26,719 bases of DNA from IMG/VR virus record IMGVR_UViG_3300023210_000180, positions 1 to 26,719 of that record. One strand, given 5' to 3'. The notes below the pieces were generated by a model. That model had not been told where the DNA came from. It made no database searches and saw only the letters and a list, made by a program, of their open reading frames with translations. A program made the position numbers and the translations under genes. This DNA comes from a virus. Positions 13,341 to 21,200 of this stretch are shown here, piece by piece (position 1 is the first letter of the stretch; each line of letters begins with the position of its first letter).

Positions 13341-13727
13341 ATGAAAGACTCAGCAGACAAGCTAACCAAAATCTACATAAAGATGCGGAACGCTATCAGA
13401 GAGAAAGAAGAAGAGATAAAGCAAATAAAAAAGCAGCAAGAAACCGTAGTAGATAAGCTGCTTGCGCTCTGTGAAGAGCAAGACCTCGATAGTCTAAGGA
13501 CGGCCTCTGGCACAGTTAGCCGTAGAGTGCAGTCTCATTACTGGACTAGCGACTGGGAAAGAATGTACGACTTCCTCAAGGAGCACGACGCTTTCCATCT
13601 ACTCGAGAAACGTATATCTGGTCTCGCCATGAAACAGTTTCTTGAAGACAACCCTGACCTTATGCCTGCGGGTTTACAAGTCAACCGTAAGTATATTGTT
13701 TCTGTTTTAAAGCCGCGTAAAAAATGA
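13341..13727 (+). CDS. Phage protein with N-terminal coiled coil
   Basis: A 128-aa protein. Residues 1-45 are a Lys/Glu-rich coiled coil (KIYIKMRNAIREKEEEIKQIKKQQE). The rest, GTVSRRVQSHYWTSDWERMYDFLKEHDAFHLLEKRISGLA and ending in VSVLKPRKK, is a conserved type I recall from marine phage genomes without known function. It faintly recalls Gam-like nuclease inhibitors in having a helical hairpin, but there is no direct evidence. It is the first gene after the promoter at 13284, has AAGGAGGAG upstream, and overlaps the next gene by 4 bases, so it should be well expressed with the SSB. Confidence 0.75.
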   Translation: MKDSADKLTKIYIKMRNAIREKEEEIKQIKKQQETVVDKLLALCEEQDLDSLRTASGTVSRRVQSHYWTSDWERMYDFLKEHDAFHLLEKRISGLAMKQFLEDNPDLMPAGLQVNRKYIVSVLKPRKK

Positions 13728-15052
13728 TTCGACTAAGACATGAAAATGGGTGTTTCTTACACCCACGGACCAACTCCCCCCTAGATTCTCTACAGGTGAT
13801 GATAGTTGATACAGGAGAGTTATCTAGAAGCTACTACGACAGCAGTGGTTTGGCTTGTTGGTCCACTGGTTGCACGCGCCCTGACGACAACGTGCCTGAT
13901 GACAAGGTGCAAGCTAGGCGGTGCTTGGACTGCACTCGAAGCATAAAGAGCGGTGGCTTTAACCGTAGCGCCCCATGTAAGTTTTACCAGATCATCAAGG
14001 TGCTACTCCCCGAGGACGGCATAGTCTGTGAGGTACGCATAAGTGCAAGCAGCCTGTTCGCTAAGGAAACTAACAAGTTAGGTCTTTACAAGTACATTGA
14101 TTACTTGGAGAAGAACCGAGAAGAAGTAGAAGAAATTTTAACCGAATTATATCTAGTCGAGCAGTACAACTCGCACCGGATATATTTTAAACCAGTTCGA
14201 CCTTTAGCCGAGGAAGAACTTGCAACAGCGAGGCAGCAAATAGAAGCGGCTTCGCAATCACCAAATCCTTTCAAAGGAAACATAGAGGAAATATTTATGG
14301 CTAACCCATCTCACATCATCAAAGGCGTTGAAGCACGTTACCCTCGTCTAGACAAGCCTTACCGTTTTGATAACAAAGCAGGTAAGAACGGTAAGAGCGT
14401 ACCCTGCGAGCCTACCGAAGACGGTGCACGTTACGAGCTAGACTTCAGCATGACTGGTAAGCAAGCCAAAGAGCTGTACGGAATCATGCAGGATGCATAC
14501 ACCAACGCTAAAGGCCGTGATAAAACGTGGCCTGCTAAACTAGAGATGCCTTTCAAGAAGCAAGAAGATGGTTCTTTCATCGGCAAGACTAGCCTTAAGG
14601 CAGCGTATAGCGGCAATGCAACTGAGCCGCCCGCCCAGTTCGACGCGAAGAACGACCGTCTTGGTAGTGACTTTATGCTTACTACTGGTAGTACAGTAAA
14701 TGTAGCGGTCGAAATGATTCCATTTAAGATGGCAACTACTGGTGTTTCTCTCCGCCTTCGCGGTGTACAAGTCCTCAAGTATCTGCCTTACAAGCCTGCC
14801 TCTCCATTCGAGGAAGCTGACGGGTTTGTTGCTGACGAAGTTAAAAGCATGTTCTCTGCCGCAGAAGAAAACGATGATGACGTGTTCGAAGCGGAAGGAC
14901 AGATAACTAAGCAGCCTGACTTGTTCGACGAGGACGAAGAGGAAGAAGCAGAAGTCGCTGCGCCTGTGAAGCGCAAGAAAAAGAAAGAAGCTGCACCGGC
15001 TGACGACGAAGAGATGGCTGACATTATCGACATATGGGGCGACGAAGACTAA
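13724..15052 (+). CDS. Cys-rich phage protein fused in frame to an SSB-like protein
   Basis: A continuous 442-aa frame with two unlike halves. Residues 1-191 form a Cys-containing protein (C45, C50, C67, C70, C85: ACWSTGC, RRCLDC, APCKFYQ) of a type usually encoded alone in related phages, ending in FKPVRPLAEEEL plus a Gln/Ser linker. Residues 192-442 (from MANPSHIIKGVEARYPRLDK) look like a phage single-stranded DNA-binding protein of the T7 gp2.5 kind, with a long acidic tail ending DIIDIWGDED, the kind of tail that contacts partner replication proteins. No stop separates them, and a good ribosome binding site stands before codon 192. A fusion, two products from nested starts, or a lost stop are all possible. 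It overlaps its neighbours by 4 and 1 bases. Confidence 0.8.
   Translation: MIRLRHENGCFLHPRTNSPLDSLQVMIVDTGELSRSYYDSSGLACWSTGCTRPDDNVPDDKVQARRCLDCTRSIKSGGFNRSAPCKFYQIIKVLLPEDGIVCEVRISASSLFAKETNKLGLYKYIDYLEKNREEVEEILTELYLVEQYNSHRIYFKPVRPLAEEELATARQQIEAASQSPNPFKGNIEEIFMANPSHIIKGVEARYPRLDKPYRFDNKAGKNGKSVPCEPTEDGARYELDFSMTGKQAKELYGIMQDAYTNAKGRDKTWPAKLEMPFKKQEDGSFIGKTSLKAAYSGNATEPPAQFDAKNDRLGSDFMLTTGSTVNVAVEMIPFKMATTGVSLRLRGVQVLKYLPYKPASPFEEADGFVADEVKSMFSAAEENDDDVFEAEGQITKQPDLFDEDEEEEAEVAAPVKRKKKKEAAPADDEEMADIIDIWGDED
14297..15052 (+). CDS. SSB-like protein from a probable internal start
   Basis: The same frame as the long gene but starting at ATG 14297, giving 251 aa. AGAGGAA at 14284-14290 with a 6-base spacer is as good as the binding sites of confirmed genes nearby. 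The product would begin MANPSHIIKGVEARYPRLDK, a natural start for a phage SSB, and keeps the whole OB-like region and the acidic tail. I think that a separate SSB is made from here, whether or not the long form also exists. Confidence 0.6.
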   Translation: MANPSHIIKGVEARYPRLDKPYRFDNKAGKNGKSVPCEPTEDGARYELDFSMTGKQAKELYGIMQDAYTNAKGRDKTWPAKLEMPFKKQEDGSFIGKTSLKAAYSGNATEPPAQFDAKNDRLGSDFMLTTGSTVNVAVEMIPFKMATTGVSLRLRGVQVLKYLPYKPASPFEEADGFVADEVKSMFSAAEENDDDVFEAEGQITKQPDLFDEDEEEEAEVAAPVKRKKKKEAAPADDEEMADIIDIWGDED

Positions 15053-15285
15053 TGAGCTATGGCTACACTAAGCGGCTCAGTAGTCTGAATAAGCAGGCTG
15101 ACGGCTCCATGCTAGGTGTAAAGCTAGGTCGCGTGTGCATTTCGCAAGAAGTGCCCGTTGCCGAAGTCGCACACCAGCTTGGGGTTAGTCGGCAAGCAGT
15201 TTACAACTGGTTTACAGGTGTACATGAGCCGAGCAACGAGCTAAAAGATATTATTAAAAATCTAATAATAGAGTATAAAAAATGA
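15052..15285 (+). CDS. Small helix-turn-helix DNA-binding protein
   Basis: A 77-aa protein with a clear helix-turn-helix: VPVAEVAHQLGVSRQAVYNWFTG (about residues 33-55). It resembles XRE-type or phage regulatory proteins. ATG 15052 overlaps the SSB stop as TAATG; the frame is open to 15034 but the upstream ATG lacks a better binding site. It overlaps the primase gene by 4 bases. It may regulate phage transcription or bind origin DNA, and is one candidate for the palindromic operator at 187. Confidence 0.75.
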   Translation: MSYGYTKRLSSLNKQADGSMLGVKLGRVCISQEVPVAEVAHQLGVSRQAVYNWFTGVHEPSNELKDIIKNLIIEYKK

Positions 15286-18089
15286 CTGATTTCAACCTCA
15301 TAGATTACGTTGTCCCTACGGGCGGCTATTACTGTGTGGTTGGCGCAGGCTCAGGCTTTTTCTCTAAGTTCACCGATGACCGAGCGCAAGTAGATGTTCT
15401 AGCTGAACAGTTCGCTGAGGAAGGCAAGGATGTCTACTTCATGCTCGGTAAATTGGAGAAAGCCGGAAGCAGAGAAGCAACAAACGTAGAATCGCTACAG
15501 TCTATCTGGGTGGATATAGATTGTGGGGAAGGTAAGGCAAGTAGCATAGAGTCGTCTACTGGCCTGCCGCAGGGGTACGAAACTAAGAGAGATGCGCAGA
15601 TAGCACTTAAAAAGTTTTGTGAGACCGTAGGTCTACCCCTCCCTGCTGTAATAGATTCTGGGGGCGGAATACACGCATACTGGGCACTAACAGAAGAAGT
15701 GCCTAGAGCTAAGTGGCTACCTATATGCAAACGCCTTAAGCAAATCTGTGTAACACAAGAGTTTTACGCCGACCAACGAGTCTTTGACGCATCCCGTGTT
15801 TTACGGATGCCGGGGACCTTCAATCAAAAGTACGATCCTCCTGCTCCAGTAAGAGTAATAAGAGGCTCGACCAACCGCATTGACCCAGACGAGCTTCGTG
15901 AAATACTCGGGGTTGACCCCGATGCAGAAGAAGCGGAGAAGAAGCCACTTGCAAAAGACCCACTGCAAGAGCTGTTAAACCAAAACTACACAAGCGTATT
16001 TAAAAAGATAGTCACCCGTGCTGACGGCTGTTTACAGCTACATGACTGCATACGGAACAGAGAGACTCTAGCTGAACCTCGTTGGTTCGACGCATTGTCT
16101 ATAGCTAAGTTCTGCCAAGACAGCACTAAGGCGGCTAACATAATTTCACAGGGGCACCCAGACTACAGTCCCGAAGCGACCGAACGAAAGATGAAGGGCA
16201 TAAAAGGCCCGCACTCCTGTGCAGAGTTTGAAGCTAACAACCCAGAAGGTTGTAAAGGCTGCCCGCACAAAGGAAAGGTTAAAAGCCCCATAGTTCTTGG
16301 GCAGACCCTCAAGAAAGCGAAAGCGAGTAAGCAAGGAATTAAGTACCGGCCCCCCTATGTATGGGGAGAGAACGGCGGCATCTATATGCAGTCGGAAGAC
16401 GGGGAAGGCGCTCAGTTTGTCTACGAGTATGATTTCTACATCGAACAACGCATGACTGACCCTACAGACGGGGACGTTGCGATTGCTGTAGTACACCTAC
16501 CAAAAGACGGGGAGCGTAGATTTACGATTAAAAACGAACAGCTAGACTCGAGAGAGCTAACTAAAGTATTGGCAAAGAACGGCGTTTTAGCAGACAGAAA
16601 GACTACTCCCTACTTGCATAAGTATGTCATCGACTCTATTAAAGCGCTATCAACAGAAAATAAGGCGGACAAAATGCGCGTTCAGTTTGGTTGGGCAGAT
16701 AATTTTTCTGCCTTTATTGTGGGAGAAAGGGAGATACGGGCTGATGGTGTATACCACTCGCCGCCTTCCTCCGTTACAGCGACTTACAGCGACTACTTAG
16801 AGCCGCGTGGGTCTTACGAGAAGTGGAGAGAAGTGTTCGAACTGTATGACCGACCGGGGCTAGAGATGCACGCGTTTGCTGCGCTCAGCGGGTTTGGTTC
16901 GATACTGCTCACTTTTACAGGACAGAAAGGTGCCATCATTAACTTGGTGCACCCTAAAGCAGGCACAGGTAAAACCACAATCCTGCGCATGGCGAACAGC
17001 ATAGCCGGTGATCCCGAGATGCTACTAGGCACGCCAGACGATACGGTTACAGGCCGGATAAACAAGCTAGGCACGCTGAACAATATCGTCAACACGATAG
17101 ACGAGATGACAAACATTGAAGACAAGGACATAGGCAAGTTCGCTTATGCTGCGTCTCAAGGGCGGGGTAAAGAGAAAGCACACTTCCATATGAACGCTAA
17201 CCGTAAGAACGAGATTACGTGGCGTAACATAACCCTGTCATCATCAAACGCATCGTTCTATCAAAAGCTAATGAACACAAAGAACTCACCTGATGGTGAG
17301 CTGATGCGGATACTTGAGTTCTTCATTGACTACCAAGACGTAAACGTAATTTCAACTGCGGAAGGTAAGGCAATGTTTGACCATCAACTTAGCCAGAACT
17401 TTGGGCATGCGATAGAACCGTTCGTACAGTACATTATGTCTAACCCCGAGCATTGCAAGAACGTAGTGCTAAGCACACAGGCAAAGATAGACAAGGAGCT
17501 TCGTTTAACTCAGCGTGAGCGTAACTGGTCAGCAGCTATGGCTTGTAACATAGCAGGAGGAATCCTTGCAGTAGAAGCGGGTATCTTCACGCTTGGTATG
17601 AAACGCATATACCACAAAGCCGCACCGGAGATTAAGAAGCTACGTGAAACTACTATAGCACCAGTAAACGACTCCTTTGCACTCATCGGTGAGTTTATCA
17701 ATGAGCATACGCAAAACATATTGTCTATTGACGCAGCAGCAGACGCACGATCTGGCAAGGATAAACGTCCGTATCTAGAGCCGCGCGGGGCTTTGTATAT
17801 TAGGGAAGAACCAGATGCGAATATTATTTACATAGCTTCGGGCAGGCTTAAAGACTTCTTAAACAAAAGGCAGGTAAACTATGACTCCACGATAAGGGAG
17901 CTGAAAGACAAAGGCTGCGTTATTAGGACTCACAACAAAAACATGGGTAAGGGTATGGCTATGACGACTAGTGCTACCCGCTGTGTGTGGTTTGATTCTT
18001 CTCACCCAGAGTTTATTGGCACAAACACCATAGCCAAGGAAGCAGACAATGCTAGTGGAGAAAGTGAACTACCAGATCAACTGGACTAA
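15282..18089 (+). CDS. Primase-helicase: AEP/PrimPol-like domain plus DUF927-type ATPase
   Basis: A 935-aa two-domain replication protein. The N-terminal archaeo-eukaryotic primase-like domain has WVDID (D78, D80), SGGGIHAYW (126-134, H131) and VFDASRVLRMPGT (167-179). A zinc-knuckle-like CAEFEANNPEGCKGCPHKG follows (C313, C324, C327). The C-terminal half is a DUF927-like P-loop ATPase: HPKAGTGKTT (Walker A, K564), NTIDEM (Walker B, D607/E608), and ITWRNITLSSS, a sensor-like strand. Together it would prime and unwind DNA at the fork, working with the polymerase at 4952 and the SSB just upstream. AEP-type priming in place of a DnaG/T7-type primase is the notable choice. Confidence 0.9.
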   Translation: MTDFNLIDYVVPTGGYYCVVGAGSGFFSKFTDDRAQVDVLAEQFAEEGKDVYFMLGKLEKAGSREATNVESLQSIWVDIDCGEGKASSIESSTGLPQGYETKRDAQIALKKFCETVGLPLPAVIDSGGGIHAYWALTEEVPRAKWLPICKRLKQICVTQEFYADQRVFDASRVLRMPGTFNQKYDPPAPVRVIRGSTNRIDPDELREILGVDPDAEEAEKKPLAKDPLQELLNQNYTSVFKKIVTRADGCLQLHDCIRNRETLAEPRWFDALSIAKFCQDSTKAANIISQGHPDYSPEATERKMKGIKGPHSCAEFEANNPEGCKGCPHKGKVKSPIVLGQTLKKAKASKQGIKYRPPYVWGENGGIYMQSEDGEGAQFVYEYDFYIEQRMTDPTDGDVAIAVVHLPKDGERRFTIKNEQLDSRELTKVLAKNGVLADRKTTPYLHKYVIDSIKALSTENKADKMRVQFGWADNFSAFIVGEREIRADGVYHSPPSSVTATYSDYLEPRGSYEKWREVFELYDRPGLEMHAFAALSGFGSILLTFTGQKGAIINLVHPKAGTGKTTILRMANSIAGDPEMLLGTPDDTVTGRINKLGTLNNIVNTIDEMTNIEDKDIGKFAYAASQGRGKEKAHFHMNANRKNEITWRNITLSSSNASFYQKLMNTKNSPDGELMRILEFFIDYQDVNVISTAEGKAMFDHQLSQNFGHAIEPFVQYIMSNPEHCKNVVLSTQAKIDKELRLTQRERNWSAAMACNIAGGILAVEAGIFTLGMKRIYHKAAPEIKKLRETTIAPVNDSFALIGEFINEHTQNILSIDAAADARSGKDKRPYLEPRGALYIREEPDANIIYIASGRLKDFLNKRQVNYDSTIRELKDKGCVIRTHNKNMGKGMAMTTSATRCVWFDSSHPEFIGTNTIAKEADNASGESELPDQLD

Positions 18090-18243
18090 GTTTAAGGCAG
18101 GGTGGTCGTTCTTTATACCCTGCCTGCATTCCCCCTCCGCCCGTCAAGTAATACTGAAGGAAACCAAACGCTTAAAGCTTAAAGTGGTTACTAAAGTAGT
18201 AATTGAGGACGGAGTGCGGGGCATCCGGGTATGGCGAACTTAA
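18049..18243 (+). CDS. Small basic phage protein
   Basis: A 64-aa protein (INWTKFKAGWSFFIPCLHS, then RQVILKETKRLKLKVVTKVVIEDGVRGIRVWRT). It overlaps the primase gene by 41 bases in another frame and has AAGGAAG 7 bases before its ATG. The strand-helix-strand pattern of the second half suggests a compact fold, but the function is unknown. Its TAA stop overlaps the stop of the opposite-strand virion gene at 18240-18243. Confidence 0.7.
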   Translation: MLVEKVNYQINWTKFKAGWSFFIPCLHSPSARQVILKETKRLKLKVVTKVVIEDGVRGIRVWRT

Positions 18244-21200
18244 GGCTCTATAAAGTCAGCTAAGAACTTATCGTTTATCTTGCTCTGTAGCCCTTTATCG
18301 AACTTCATGCCAAGCACTAAGTCTTTCTCGTAAGCTTGTCTAGACTTGAAAGACCGCTCAAGTGTATCAGGACCGACAAGACCGGGGAAGCTACGGCTAA
18401 ACTCGTTGAACTCGCGCAGCGCTTCGCGCATCAAGTCGCTATCACCTGTAGTTACGCCCATGTAGTACTTCTTAAGTATCTTCTGCTTTTTAGTACGTAC
18501 TTTGGACTGGTAGTTAAGCGCGGCGGCACGGTTTTCATACAGGCTAGAGAGTTCAGCGGGGCTAAAACCAAACGCCTGTAAGAACAAATTGTATCCGTTT
18601 AGGTCTTCAACAATAGGTTGTCCGTCTATAGTACGCGCGCCTTCCTGCATGTAGCGCCCAGTCTTAAGCACATTGCGCACCGCACTTGGAGATATAGCTT
18701 CGAAGAACCGTCCGTACTCGCCCTGCTCTAGCAACCGCCCAGCGTTTCGTTCTATGTTAAGTGCGTAGCTGCCCACAGGACCCATAGCCTGCATGATAGC
18801 AGTCATAACATAGCCGTTTTGCTCGATGCTGTATGGGTCTTCTCGGAACAACAGACCGTTAGCAAGACCTACGCGGTTAGATATTTCTAGGTTAGTTATA
18901 TAGTTCAGCGGGCCTTTGTAAATGAATTCGTTGGTGAACGCACGCACTTCTTCCTTCGCGTTGAACGGTTCGTCATCATCGCCCAGTAGAGCACCCATCA
19001 TGTTCGCTAGTGTGGCAGCCGCGCCGTAGAAAGGCAGGCCGTTAATACCCGCGATAGCCGCACTCATACCGTAGATGCCAAGCACTTGCTTACGCGCTAT
19101 TGAGCGTATCTCCGCAGTCTCGCCACGGAGTGCATTGTTTGTTGCCATAGCGGTGATAACAGCACTGTTCCAGATGAAACTCTTAAACGTAAACATTACG
19201 CGACCGAAGTTACCCTGCATCAAGCTAGGACCCTCTGCCGCCATACCGGAAGTGTGCACATCCATAGTAAGTTTTACGGCTTCTTCAACTGCCTTAGCGT
19301 CGGACTTACCCTCTGCCTTAGCAAGTTCGTACGCTGCTATTGCTGTAGTAGCACGGCTGTACTTTTCTGCTTCGGTAAACGGCAAACTAGCAAGGTTCAT
19401 AGCCTTAGCACCGAGTGCATCGTAGTCCTGCGCACGCTGCCTAGAACCTTCTAGTATTTCACGCTGCATGGTGTGCTCGCGTTGCCCCATAGCGTCCAAG
19501 CCTTCTACTAAACTGGCGTACTTAGGGTCTTTAATCCACGCAGGTTCAAAGGTTTGAGTGTCAGAGTTCCAATCTTTTATGCTCGGCTTGGCAATACGCA
19601 TAGCGCGAAGTAAGGCTGCATTGCTCTTTCTAAATCCGTAAACACCTACAAGCAGAGGCCCAGATAGCAACGGAACTGCACTTAAGTTAACGATGGCGGA
19701 AGAAATATTACCTGTTAGGAATAGGTTATACGCAGTCGTTGCAAAGAAAGAAGTCATAGGACCGTAGTTTGGATTAGAAATAAACCCTTCACGGCGACCT
19801 ATCTCTTCTTTAACTGCTGCTTCTACACCAGTAACCTTAGCGGCTTTTATTTCGTTTAGACTGCTTTGTATCTCAGGTAAGAACTCTAAGTTACCTTGCT
19901 TGGTAACCCACTTAAGCATAGTGTCCGCATAACCCTGCACCAAGTCTTTTGTCTCACCACGTACCTTATCTGCCTTGCGAGTACGCTGCATGAAAGAGTT
20001 TTCGGGGTATAGAGTAAGAAGCTGTTCGTATACAATGGGTTGCTGCTCCGCAGGCAGGGCGTCCATTATATCTGACACAAAGCTCGTAGGTGGGAAGTCC
20101 GCTTTGCTAAAGGTAGCATTAGCAGTGCGATCAAATACCTTTTCGTCTGCAATGTTATTTCTATTAGCGTCTATAAATTTTTGCCTTTCACGCGGGGACT
20201 CGAATGCCTCAACCACACGCTCGTCTGTAGCTGGGTCAGTATAGTCTAAGAAGTAATCACCAAAACGTAGGAAAGGCACATACCCCGGAGCTGATGTTTC
20301 ACGTAGAAACCTCGCCTCTAACTCAGCCCGCTTCTTGCCGTCTTTAACTTGGTCAAGCACATAGCTCTTATATTGATCGTACATGCGCCGGTAGTCTTCC
20401 CGCATGTCTTTATACATCTGCTGCACGTCAGAATCTAAACGGCGCAGGCGCGTCATCATGTTGTTAAACTTAGCTTTTTGCTCAGCCGACAACGCGTTCA
20501 CGTCAAACTCTGGGTCCACTCCCACAAGGTCAAAGCCTTCCCGCCGTGCTTCTGAGGCTAACTCTGCAAGCTGCTCCGCCTGCTTGGGTTTCTTTCTAGC
20601 TATCTTTTTAAAGTTTATGTACTTTATCTGTGCAGCTTTTCTAGCTTTTTCTACTGCACCTTGGCGTTTAAGGATAGCGTCACGCAGTGTTTTTAGCGCA
20701 GGTATCTTGTCGCCGTATAGCTCTACCAAATCATTCAAGCGAAGCGCACGCAGGGCGTTGCTAAGTATTCTGCCCCCGCCGCTAGTGGTGCCAAGCTTAG
20801 ATAAACCATTTAACAGGCTTTCTTTCTTGCTGCCCACTAGCTCTTTACCACTGGTCATTATGTCGCCAATAGCCTTTACGCCCATCTTAGGTGTGCCTAA
20901 GAACAACTGGTCGGTAAGCGTAGGCTCTACACCCTGAGACACATCAAGCACTTGGTCTATAAAGTCTAGGCCCTTGTCGTATGCACTCTGACCTTTACGG
21001 AACCCAAAGAACTTAGCTATGGCATCCATAATGGTTTGCCACATAGTCTTCTTGCCCTCTGGGGCCTTTATCTGCTTAAGCAACGCTTGGAACTCAGGGT
21101 TGCCTACCAGCTCCGCCGTAAACTCTTGTAAGTCTTGGCCGCCGTAGAACCCGTCCATTGTGGGCACTATCTGCGAATAAAAATCGAAGAAGTCTTTAGT

